A stretch of DNA of 64,000 nt from positions 1 to 64,000 of the forward strand of contig JABLUY010000010.1 in NCBI GenBank assembly GCA_013306675.1. Direction: 5' to 3'. This document shows positions 1 through 10,100 of the stretch, one piece after another. Position numbers and translations under genes: made by a program. Source of the stretch: Thraustochytrium sp. TN22 (taxonomy: Eukaryota > Sar > Bigyra > Thraustochytrida > Thraustochytriidae). The notes below the pieces were generated by a model, which did not search any database, had not been told where the DNA came from, and was given only the letters and a program-made list of their open reading frames with translations. How positions within the stretch are numbered: the stretch's first letter is position 1; every line of letters starts with the position of its first letter.

Positions 1-15
1 CGCGGCGGAGGCGAG

Positions 16-48
<33 letters not shown>

Positions 49-64
49 CGCGGCGCGGCGCGCC

Positions 65-1528
65 ATGCGCAACGTTCTGCGCGGCGAGGGCAGCGAGCGC
101 GGGCACGAGAGCGAGGCGGAGGCGGGCGACAGCGGGTCGGAGAGCTCGCACGCGTCGGAGAAGGCCTTCGGCGTGCCGAGCACGCCGCTGTCGCCCGGGT
201 ATGCGAGCCCGTCCCGCGGCGGCGGCGCGGCGGCGAGCGGCATGCTGGACGCGGCTGAGGCTTATCGCAGCGAAGAAACCCACCGCGCCGCCGCGCTCGC
301 GGCCGACTCCCGCGGCGGCGAGGAGCAAGGAAGCCGCGGCGGCAGCCCCAGCGGCGGCGGCGGCGGCGGCGGCGGCGCGTCGCCGCGCGGCAGGCTCGGG
401 CAGACCCGGAGCCGCGACGGCGAGAGCGACGACAAGATGGCGCCGGCCATGGGCGCAGACGTGGCAGGCTTGGGCCAGGAGGCCCTGACGCTGGAGCTGG
501 CGCTGCAGGCGCAGGAGGACTCGCGCAAGCAGGCGCGCGCGCAGTCTGGTGAGGGTGCCAAGGGCGCGCAGCAGGGCTCTGCGCAGCCCCAGCCCGGCCC
601 GGACGCGCTCGAGGGCGCTGGCGAGACGACGCGGCACGAGGTCGCGGAGGAGTGCCTGGAGCCGTGGCGGTATATCTGCAAGACGCCCGGCAAGAACGTG
701 CGCTCCAAGATGATCGACTGCTTCCAGCGGTGGCTGCGCATCCCGGAGGAGAAGCTGCCCATCATCAAGCAGATCGTCGGCTCGCTGCACAATGCCTCGC
801 TCCTCATCGACGACATCGAGGACGACTCGAAGCTGCGCCGCGGCCTACCCGTGGCACACCTTGTCTACGGCGTGCCGCAGACGCTCAACTGTGCCAACTA
901 CGTGTACTTTTTGGCCATGGAGAAGTGTCTCGCGCTGCAGAACCCGGCCGCGCTGCAGCTCTTCACGCTCGAGCTGCTCAACCTGCACCGGGGCCAGGGC
1001 CGCGAGCTCCTCTGGCGCGACAACAGCCAGTGCCCGTCCGAGGAGGCCTACCTGGGCATGATCATGGATAAGACCGGCGGCCTCTTCCGCCTGGGCGTCG
1101 GCCTCATGCAGTGCTTCTCCACAAACGACACCGATTTCTCGCGCCTCGTCAACCTGCTCTCCATCTACTTCCAAGTCCGCGACGACTTCATCAACCTCGC
1201 CAGCAGCTCCTACCACCGCAACAAGAGCTTCTGCGAGGACCTCACCGAGGGCAAGTTCTCTTTTCCCATCATCCACGGCATCGCGCATGCGCCGCCGGGC
1301 GACACCTACCTAATGTCCATCCTCAAGCAGCGCACTGAGAACGTTGACCTCAAGCGCAGCTTCGTCGACTATCTGCGCTCCGAGACGCACTCCTTCGCCT
1401 ACACCAAGGCATACCTGGACCGCATCTTCAACGAGGTCCGAGACGAGATCACTGCCGTGGGCGGCTCCCCGCCGCTCATGGACCTCATGATGAAGCTTCG
1501 CGAGGAAGTTGACGACTGCGAACTCTGA
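65..1528 (+). CDS. GGPS1: Geranylgeranyl diphosphate synthase (GGPS1-like)
   Basis: This enzyme condenses farnesyl and isopentenyl diphosphate to the C20 geranylgeranyl diphosphate used for protein prenylation, carotenoids and quinones. The catalytic part begins near residue 193 (EPWRYICKTPGKNVRSK) and follows human GGPS1 almost to the end. It has the first Asp-rich motif LLIDDIEDDSKLRRG, then GQGRELLWRDN, KTGGLF, the second Asp-rich motif VRDDFIN, and NKSFCEDLTEGKFSFPIIH. Human GGPS1 is about 300 residues. Here about 190 residues of Gly/Ser/Ala-rich low-complexity sequence precede the domain. The frame stays open to the left window edge, so the true start could lie upstream, at 65, or at an internal Met (for example 437). 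The gene converges on the minus-strand WH2-RhoGAP gene. Family certain; N-terminus uncertain. Confidence 0.93.
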   Translation: MRNVLRGEGSERGHESEAEAGDSGSESSHASEKAFGVPSTPLSPGYASPSRGGGAAASGMLDAAEAYRSEETHRAAALAADSRGGEEQGSRGGSPSGGGGGGGGASPRGRLGQTRSRDGESDDKMAPAMGADVAGLGQEALTLELALQAQEDSRKQARAQSGEGAKGAQQGSAQPQPGPDALEGAGETTRHEVAEECLEPWRYICKTPGKNVRSKMIDCFQRWLRIPEEKLPIIKQIVGSLHNASLLIDDIEDDSKLRRGLPVAHLVYGVPQTLNCANYVYFLAMEKCLALQNPAALQLFTLELLNLHRGQGRELLWRDNSQCPSEEAYLGMIMDKTGGLFRLGVGLMQCFSTNDTDFSRLVNLLSIYFQVRDDFINLASSSYHRNKSFCEDLTEGKFSFPIIHGIAHAPPGDTYLMSILKQRTENVDLKRSFVDYLRSETHSFAYTKAYLDRIFNEVRDEITAVGGSPPLMDLMMKLREEVDDCEL

Positions 1529-1846
1529 TTGCCGAGTTGGCTTCCAAGTTCGCAGCGAGAGGGGTGGGCAGAGAGCGTTGCGGTCCCAGGAGCGACCTCC
1601 CTGTCGGCAGTGTCAGGGTACTTCATGAGGACTCGACTCGACTCGACTCGACGCGACCGACGCGCGGCGACGCGCCATGTACACTGAATGGTAGCAGTAG
1701 GGTGGTTGGTTCTAGCTAGCTCTAGAGCTACTCGCTCTAGAGTAGCCTAGTAGCTACTCTAGCTCTCCAGCTAGCTAGCTAAGAGAGAGCCAGAGAGAGC
1801 GAGAGAGAGAGAGAACCCGAAATTTCGATTGATCATCATTGTAGTT
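1529..1846. other. Convergent 3' intergenic region rich in simple repeats
   Basis: No gene is seen between two convergent stop codons. The stretch holds an (ACTCG)4 run at 1631-1650, a dense cluster of CTAG/AGCT palindromic tetramers from about 1712 to 1780, and a GA-rich run to about 1815. It probably contains both 3' UTRs. Confidence 0.6.
1631..1650. repeat. (ACTCG)4 pentanucleotide microsatellite
   Basis: Four perfect ACTCG units are followed by the degenerate units ACGCG and ACCG. The same pentamer family recurs near 14840-14880 and, as GACGC/GACCC, at 32163-32210. Confidence 0.9.
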
Positions 1847-3577
1847 TCACACCGCATACGCCGCGCGCCTCGAGGGCGGAGGAGGCGGCGCCTGCGGCTT
1901 CTTCTTGGCCAGCTCCGGTACCGGGGGCGGCTGGCGCTTTGCCAGCCCGGGAACCGGAGGCGGCGGCGGCTGGCGCTTTGTCAACGCCGGGGCAGGAGAC
2001 GGCAGCGCCGCCTGCGCTAAATTCTTGGCGCGCCGCGCAGGGCTGGGCACGGACGGCAGCGGTGGCGGCGTTGGCTTGGCAACCTGAGGAGGCGGCGGAG
2101 GCGGCGGCTTTTTGGCAACGGCAGTGTTCGCTTGGCGGAGGCGCGCCTGCTGCGACTGGAGGTCCGCAATCCCAAAGGGTGCCCCTCCCGCAGGAAGAGG
2201 CGCCGGTGCCGTTGGCGCCGCCGCTGGCGTGCGTCCACCAATGCCGCCGCTGGTGTTGATGCTGCTCGCCTGTCCCTCAAAGATCTTCGCGTTCTCCTTG
2301 ATCATGATCTCCACGACCAGATTGGCAATCTTGATGTCCGCGATGGCCGAAGTCGTGGGCGGGATCCGGAGCAAGAGCGGCCCGAAGCAGTACGCCAGCT
2401 TCTGCTTTTTCTCCGCGCGGATGCTGCCCAGGAGCGCACATAGCTCGCTCAAGAGTGCTCGCGCGCCCGGCTCCAGGCTCTGCTTGAGGACGGTGCGGAT
2501 CCTCTCGACCCCAGCGCCTGGGCTCGAGGTCTCCTGCGTCGCGGCGGCCAGCAGGTCCGAGTTGCAGGTCGTCGGGATGAGTGGCTCCTCGAGACCCCTG
2601 ATGTGCATCTTGAGTGCCTGGCCCACGCTGATGAGTTCCATGCCGCGGAGCGCTGCCTCGACGTCATGGGCAGCCTTAGCGGCCTTGAGCTTGGCGAGGA
2701 AGCGCTCCGCCTCACTCTGCGCACGCGTGTCGATGAAGATGCCCCGCGTCGACGGGACCCGGGAGTCGGCGCGCAGCGTCTGCACACAGACAAGGATGCT
2801 GTCGAAGCGGCCGACCGCCGCCGGGGCCCGGAAGCGGTCCGACGCGTAGGGGGTCGCGACCTCGGCAGGCGGGTTGGCGGCCTCAAAGCGCCTGGCCTGG
2901 CCGAGCTGCTGCGCCAGGGCATTCATGCGTCCCTTCTGCAGCGCGCTTGGTGCTGAGGACGCAGTCGAGGGCGCAGCCGGACTGCAGTTCACCATGTAGG
3001 AGTTGGGCTTGGGCTCGATGTTGCGCTGCTGTTGCTGCTGCGGCTGCGGCTGCGGCTGCTGCTGCTGGCCAGCCAGCTGCGCCGCAATGGCCTGCATGCG
3101 CCCCGCGGGCAATGCCCCGGGCGTTTGACGCCCTGGGCCGGCGTCGCCGCCAGCATCTCGTGACGGTGCCAGAGGCTTCTTGGTGCAGGCAGTCGTCGGG
3201 CCAGCCCCACGCGTAGGGATAGGCGGCGGCGCCTTCGCAGCGCGAGGCGGCGCGAAGCGAGGAGCGGGCGGTGCAGGCTTGACGACTGAGTTGCCGCCAG
3301 CACTGCCACCGCCACCGCCACCGCCACCGCCGACAGCTCGGTTCGCTTGCCTCCGCTGCAACTCGGCGAGGAGCGAGCCTGCGGGCGCGGTGACAGCGGC
3401 ACGAGGCGGTGGGGCAGCTCCCGCGGCGCCGGGGCCTCGGCCGTTGGCGCGGGGCGCGGCTGTCGTCGTGGCGCCCGCGCCCTTGGCCTCGCTGCGGTCA
3501 TTGATCTCAGCCTTGTTCACCTTGTTGAGCTTGGAGCCCTTTTGAATGTCGGCCAAGAAGTTGGGCGGCGGCGGCAT
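1847..3577 (-). CDS. WH2 and RhoGAP-fold protein with proline-rich tail
   Basis: This 576-residue protein probably links actin monomers to Rho-family signalling. A classic WH2 motif (NFLADIQKGSKLNKV, residues 6-20) opens it, and a second WH2-like LLAEL follows near residue 69. Residues about 258-436 read as a RhoGAP domain: RGIFIDTRA, AHDVEAALRG, ALKMHIRGLEEPLIPTT, LLSELCALLG, KLAYCFGPLLLR, NLVVEIMIKENAKIF. The catalytic arginine expected in GIFR is Ile282, so GAP activity is doubtful. The C-terminal 120 residues are polyproline blocks that could bind profilin or SH3 domains. A Gln-rich stretch lies near residues 171-185. The start is shared with a short divergent promoter facing CEP290. Fold assignment is by recalled consensus; the molecular role is inference. 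Confidence 0.78.
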   Translation of the reverse strand: MPPPPNFLADIQKGSKLNKVNKAEINDRSEAKGAGATTTAAPRANGRGPGAAGAAPPPRAAVTAPAGSLLAELQRRQANRAVGGGGGGGGGSAGGNSVVKPAPPAPRFAPPRAAKAPPPIPTRGAGPTTACTKKPLAPSRDAGGDAGPGRQTPGALPAGRMQAIAAQLAGQQQQPQPQPQQQQQRNIEPKPNSYMVNCSPAAPSTASSAPSALQKGRMNALAQQLGQARRFEAANPPAEVATPYASDRFRAPAAVGRFDSILVCVQTLRADSRVPSTRGIFIDTRAQSEAERFLAKLKAAKAAHDVEAALRGMELISVGQALKMHIRGLEEPLIPTTCNSDLLAAATQETSSPGAGVERIRTVLKQSLEPGARALLSELCALLGSIRAEKKQKLAYCFGPLLLRIPPTTSAIADIKIANLVVEIMIKENAKIFEGQASSINTSGGIGGRTPAAAPTAPAPLPAGGAPFGIADLQSQQARLRQANTAVAKKPPPPPPPQVAKPTPPPLPSVPSPARRAKNLAQAALPSPAPALTKRQPPPPPVPGLAKRQPPPVPELAKKKPQAPPPPPSRRAAYAV

Positions 3578-4167
3578 CTTGCTCGTTCGCTAGTTTGCCT
3601 TCGTGCGCGCGCGCGCGCTCGCTGGCCGACTGCTGCTCCTCGCCGCCGCCGTCGCCGCGCGCGAGCACCTCGCTCAGCCTGGCCAGGGAAGGCAGCAAAC
3701 TCCGCTCGCGCCGCGCCCGACGCGCGTTTGGCTCGCGTGCGTTCGTTCGCAAGGCCGCCCCAGCCCAGCTCGGCCCGCCCCGCCGCTCCACACGCCGGCC
3801 CCGCCCCGCGCGCGCATCCGACCGCCTTCCGTCGCCCAGAGGGTCGCCGCGCGCCGCGGCCTCGCGGCGCCGGGCGCTGCGCCATGTCCCATCATCATCC
3901 CGGCGGGCGCTCGGCGCCGGCCCCGCCGCCGCGCCTGCCGCCGCCTGCCGCCGCCTCTGCCGCGCCTGCCGCCGCCCGCGCCGCGCCGCGCCGCGCCGCG
4001 CCGCGCCTGGCCGCGCGCGCGCGCTGCGTGTCTGCGCGCGGCGGCGCGGCGGGCGGCGACTGCGCGGTGGTTGGGCAGGGCATGGCCGCGGTTTGAGAGG
4101 GCCTCAACTCGTTCAAACGGTCAAGGCGCGGCGCGGCGGCGCGGCGGCGCGGCGGCGCGGCGGCGCG
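3578..4167. promoter_or_regulatory. Divergent promoter region, WH2-RhoGAP / CEP290
   Basis: About 590 bp separate two divergent start codons. The sequence is extremely GC-rich, with a (GCGCC)n pentamer run near 3978-4007 and an 8-mer GCGGCGCG run just before the CEP290 ATG. The plus-strand frame is open back to 3595, but that extension is Arg/Ala-rich and unlike CEP290, so it is treated as leader sequence. No TATA-like element was seen. Confidence 0.45.
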
Positions 4168-7100
4168 ATGGCGGAGGCGGAGGCGCTGCGCGCGCAGCTG
4201 GAGGAGGCGCTGGCGCTGGCGGAGGAGCAGCTGGCGGAGCGCGACGACCGCGTGGCGGAGCTGGAGGAGCGCACGGCGCAGCTGGAGGAGGAGCTGCTCG
4301 GCCAGGGCCGCGGCGGCGACCTGGAGCTGCGCGACAATGTGCGCGAGCTGCAGGGCAGGCTGGAGCAGGCCGACGATGAGCTGCAGCGCGCCATGGACGC
4401 GGCCAAGAGCCAGGAGAACCGCGCGCGAGAGCTCGACCTGCAGAACAAGGCGCTCAAGATGGACAAGCTCAAGCTCGAGGCCGAGCTGCAAAAGGCGCAG
4501 GAGCGCGCGGAGACCATGGAGGAGAACCTTCACACGATGCGCCAGCGCTCTGAGCAGGCCGCCGAGCACGAGGGCCGCCTCGGCGCGCGCGAGAAGAGCC
4601 ACAAGAAGACACTGCTCAAGACGCTCGGCGAGAACGAGCAACTGCGCTCCCACGTCGCCCAGCTCGAAATGGACCTCACGACGCTGTACCAGGCCGTGAA
4701 TGAGAAAAACGAGCAGACCACGCAGCTGCAGGGCCAGCTCACCGCCGCCAACCAGGAGCTCCAGGACAACGAGAGCGAGGTGGAGGAGCTCAAGCGCCTC
4801 ATCCGCGACAAGGACCAGGCCATCGCCGCGGCTCAGCATGAGATCACCGCCGTTACCGAGATGGAGAGTGAGATGGACGAGCGCGTGCGCGCCAAGGTTG
4901 ACAAGTGGAAGGTGCGCGTCAAGGACCTCCAGGCCGAACTGGAGCGCGAGCGCCTCGCCCAGACCGCGCTCCAGAAGAAGTGCGACTCGCTCCTGCTCGA
5001 GTCCGGCCTGCGTGAGGTCGAGCAGCAGCTCGTGGCCTCCGAAGAGGCCGGCAAGGCGCTGCGCCGCGAGCTCGAAGGCGCTCGCGCTGAGCTCACTCGC
5101 GCGCACGAGGAGATGCTTGACCTGGCGCGCGACAACGAGGCGATGCGCGCGGACCAGGGCAAGTTCATCGACGTCGCGCTCGAAAAGGAAAAGGCGGAGC
5201 TGGACCGCCTGCGACAGGTCATCGCGCACAAGGACCAGCTGCTCGAGGAGGAGCGCACACGCTACCGCGAGCTGGACGACCAGAAGGCCAGCCTCGAGGA
5301 GGAGCTGCAGGATCGCGAGTTCACGCTCGCCGAGTACGAGCGCGGTCACGGCCTGTCCGAGGCCGTGCTCAAACAGAAAAAGCTCAAGGGCGAGGTCAAG
5401 CGCCGCGAGAAGGAGATCCGTCGCCTCAACCAGGCGCTCTCGGAGCGCATCTCCGCCCACGAAAAGCTCTATGAGACCTGCCGTCGCCTCAAGAAGAAGG
5501 CCGGCATCCCAGAGTCATTCCAGTACGACGATCTGGAGCTCGAGGAGGGCATGAAAGGCCAGACCGAGCGCCTGCAGGCGCTCATCCGTGTGTTGGAGGG
5601 TCAGAACGAGTCCCTCGAGGATGAGCGCCTGCGCCTCCTCGATGCGCTCCGCATCAACGCCGCCAACATGGGCGAGAAGGGCATGAAGCTCTACGGCCTC
5701 AGCGCGGATCAGGTCATTCAGGTCAATCAGTTCGTGGAGAATCTGCGCGAGGGTCGCGTGGAGCTCCCGCTCGACGACCGTTCGCTACAGCTCAAAGAGG
5801 AGGTCCGGGAGCTCAAGCAGCGTCTGCGCGAGACCGAGCGCGACCTTGCCGCAGCCGAGCTGCAGCTCGACGGCCAATTGCCCGGCTTCGGTGCTGGCGG
5901 TGCTGGCGGCGGCGGCGACGACTTTGACAACGACGGCGGTGGCGGCGACGACGGCGAGGGCGCCGGTGGACCCGCCTCGCGTGCTCGTCGCGTTGGGAGC
6001 GACGCCATGGAGAAGCTCGCGCGTGATCAGCAGGCCATGATGGCCGATATTAGGCAGGACATTCAGTCCACCATCGCCTCCTTCTTGAGCATGCAGCAGC
6101 AGCAGCAGCAGCATCAGCAGCATCTGGAACTGCAGGATTCGTCTTCTCACGCACACGGCGGGAGCAACAGGAGGCCACGGTCCATCTCGTCCCCGGTCGG
6201 AAGCCCCACCGCCGACCCGAGGTACGAGAAGCTCATGCAGGTGCTCCAGGCCAAGCTCGAAGGAGGCATTGGCTCAAGCAGTGCGGATCTCGACCTTGAC
6301 CAGGTTCAGTCCATGCGCAATGAGTTGCAGCGACAGTCGGAGCTAAACGACCAGCTGTTGCGTCGCCTCCATGATGCGGAGGCCGTCGCCGAGGCTTTGC
6401 AAGGTCAGCAGCATGGCCAGCAGCACCACCAGCAGTCCTTCGGAGGTAGACCCCGGCACGGGTCGGCGCCCAGCCCAATGTCCTCGCCCCAAGGACGCCG
6501 CGCCGCGCCGCAGCTCGCCGACCTGGAAAAGCCTGCCACGCGCGCAGGCCAGCAGTTCGCCGAGCACCACGTCACGCAATACCGCCTCCCGCCGGAGGAA
6601 TGGGCCGAACCGCTCATCCTCGCAAACAACCGACTCGCCGCCTGCATGGAGCGCCTCGTCGACAAGGAGAAGGAGGTGGCCCGCTTGGAGAAGACGCTGC
6701 GTGGGCAGGCGTCCTCCGTCGAGGCCTACGCAGCGCAGATGGCCCTGCTCTACCGCGAATACGCACAGGCAAAGCGCGCCTGGACGGCCGAGACAGTGGA
6801 GCTCCGCAAAGAGGCGGACGAGGCGCGCAACGAGCGCGATGCCCTGCGCGTCAAGGCGCGCCGCCTCGACACGCTGTGCGCCGTGCTCGATGGCGACGAT
6901 CAGGACGCACGTACGCACGCCAAGGAGCTCACGCGCAAGGTGGCCGTCCTCGAGGTAAACGAGGTCGTCCTCGCGCGCCGCTACAACCTCGTCGTCGAGG
7001 AGGAGCGCACTGTCCGCCACGAAAAGGACGTCTTGCAGCAGGAGATGGTGCAGGCCGAGACCGCCCTGCGCGAGCGCGTGCTCTACCTGGAAGAGTGGAA

Positions 7101-10100
7101 GGCCGGCGCGCAGGCGCAGCTCGACGCCATGCAGCGGACCATGGATCACTTTGTGCCGCGCGAATCGCACGAGCAGGTCGTGCACAAGCTCGCCCGCGTC
7201 AACCACCGCTATCGCGACTTGCTCAGCCGCGAGGCGGAGCTGCGCAGCAAGACGAGTGGCGCCCAGGCCTTGCGCCGGCGCGTGCACGCACTGGAGAGCG
7301 AGCTCGAGGTCGCGCGGACGGACGTCACGAGGACAAAGCAGGAGGCCCTCACCGCCCAGGAGCAGCTCGCCTGGCTGCAGCGCAACCTCAAGGCGGAAGC
7401 CGGCGCCGACGTGGGCCAGGGCGCCCAGCTTGTGGAACAAGTGGCAAAATTCAAGGGCGAGGCCACGGAGAAGGGCATCGTGCTGGCCTCAACCCTCAAG
7501 AAGGTGGAGATTTATGAGCGCCGCGCCGCAGAGGTTGGCAAGGAGCTCGACCAGGAGACCGCGCGCGCAGATCAGGCCGAGGCTTCGCTCGAGGCCTCGC
7601 GCCAGGTCATCAACAAGCTCGAGCAGGAGCTCACCGACGCGCGAGAGCGCTATCACGGTGGCGCTACCCGTGAGGAGCGCAAGGTGCTGGATGACCGAAT
7701 CGCTGAGCTGGAGGCCATGTGCGGGGTCGCGTCTCGCGAGGCAGAACGCTGCCGCGAGCTCGCGGATATCGCCACCTCGCAGGTGCAAGCGCTCGAGACG
7801 ATACAGGCGGGCCGCCATCTCGAAACGGATGCACTGCGCCAGCAGCTGCGTGACGTCAACGCAAGGTCCGACGACGATGCCATTATTGGCAAACTGCAGC
7901 ACGAGCTCACCTCTACCAAGGTGAGTTACCAAATGTTTGCGCGCAAATTCGAAAAGGCGCGCGCCACGGCGCGTCGCTACGAGCTGCAGCTGCGCAAGCA
8001 GGAGGCGCAGCTCGACGAGAAGGACCGCGTGCTGCAGCAAACGCGCGACGAGGTACGCGGCCGCATCTTGGCGCTCCAGGGCGCGCTCGAGCACCTCGGC
8101 GTGCCAGAGGCGGACCCGGAGCGGCATGCCGCGCTGGCCTTGGTCGTTGCCGCTCCCGCTGCCGCTGTGGGCCCCTCCGCGACCTCGAACATGGAGCAGC
8201 TCTCGCTCATGATCGCTCGTCTCGGTGAGACTGCGGAGCTCTCCGAGGAGGCGTTGCGTCGCTCCGAGACCTCGCGTCGCCACCTGGAGTCCGAGCTGGA
8301 CGCCCTGCGCATCGAGATGCAGGCGACGGCATCCGCGATGGACGACCTCAAGCACCGTGTGCTCACAAGCACGACTGGCGCGGGCGGCGACGATGGCCAT
8401 GACGAGGAGCGGCTCGCGAGCGAGCGCCGCAATCTGGCGCAGCGCCTGCTGCAGCTCAACGAGGAGCTCAAGGGCGCGCAGCTTGAAAGCATGCGCCAAC
8501 GACGCGAGCTTCAACTCGTACGCGAGGACAAGGAGCACGTCGAGAAGCTGCGCGCGCGCGACGAGGAGCACATGTCGCGTCTCGAGGAAGACCTTGCCAA
8601 CACGCGAAACGCGCTCCGCCGCTACGAGGACGAGCGGCGTCTGCACCTGGCGTCCGCCACACAGCAGCGCGACGCGCTCGGCATCCCGGTTCTGGCGCTG
8701 CGCCCCGCCAAACGCACGGCCCGGTCACCAACGGACGCTTCCGGGGGTGCCGACGCCACCCACGCGGAAGCGAACGGCGGCCTCGCAGACGCGCGCAAGG
8801 ACCACGAGGCCGCGGCCGCAGCGGCGGCCCGCCTTGGCGCCCTGGAGGCCGAGCTGCGGGACGCGAGCGAGCGCGAGACACGCCTGGAGCGAAAGCTGCA
8901 GTCGCAGGAGGCCAAGACGCGCCTGCTTCGCAAGCGTCTGCGGGCCGAGGGCCTCCCTGATGACCCGGAAAACCTCGATCTGGACGAGGCAGACAACGAC
9001 CACGACGACCACGACGAATATGCGAGCGGGTCCGGCGCGCGGCCGAACTTGCAGAAGCGCTCCACGAACATGTACGAGGCTGATGCGCGCAAGCTACAGG
9101 CCGCAGCGCAGCAGACGATTGCCTCGCTCAAGGACATCGTCAAGCGTAAGAACCAAGCGATCGAGGCACTCAAGCAAAAGCTCGAGCAGCAGCGGGTCGC
9201 GGCGCTTGCCGAGCGCGAGCGCGACCAGGCGGAGATTGAGCGTCTCACAGAGAAGCTCTACGAGGAGAATCGGGACGCCATCGGCAAACTCCGCAGCGCT
9301 TACGAGGATATCGCCAATGGCGCGGTGCCCGGCGGCAGTGGCGGCGCCGAGGCAGGCGCCGAGGCTGCAGACGCGGCGCTGGGCCGGGAACTCATGGAGC
9401 GACTTGAGGAGGCGGACGTGGTCCTGGAGCGCAAGGATCGCCGCATCCTGGAGCTCGAGGGACTGGTGGAGGAGTTGCAGATTCTGCGCGGTAAGGCTGA
9501 GGACCGCGCCGGCCAGAGCGCCGAGATTGCAGAGAGCCTGCGCGAGAAGGTGCGGCAGCTCGCGGCGCAGAGCGAGGCGCAGGGCGCCAAGCTGCTGGTC
9601 AAGCAGCTGCGCGGGCAACTGGCGGCCAAGGAGAAGACGCTTGCGGGCCTCCGCTCCGCCGTGCTCGCGCTCAAGACCGAGTTCGTCAAGGCCGAGGAGG
9701 AGCACGAGCAGGACCTCATCAAGCGCGACCGAGCGATGAACGCGCTCACCAGCGGCGGTTCCGCCAACGCTGCGGCACAGGAGAACCAGGCCGGTCTGGG
9801 CAACGTGCGCGATCAGCTCGAGGCCCTCCGCGAGCGCGTGGAGCGAAGTCAGCAGGACTTGGACAACACGAAGCGGCGCGAGGAGAAGCTGCGCGGCGAG
9901 AATGCCAAGCTTCGGCGCCAGCTCCAGGAGCAGGCGGACGAGGTGGACCTGCGCGACGAGGAGCAGTCTCGGTCCGGCGCGGACGCCGCAAAGCTGCAGC
10001 GCAAGATCGACGAGCTGCGGCGCGAGAACCGCCGCCTCCGCGAGGCCCTGCACAACGCGCAGGGTAGCGGCACTGGCGCAGCGGACGGCCAAGGCGAGAC

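Noticed and set aside
3595-4167. N-terminal 191-residue extension of CEP290
   Set aside because: Arg/Ala-rich, repeat-derived and unlike CEP290. Starting at 4168 gives a length close to the human protein.
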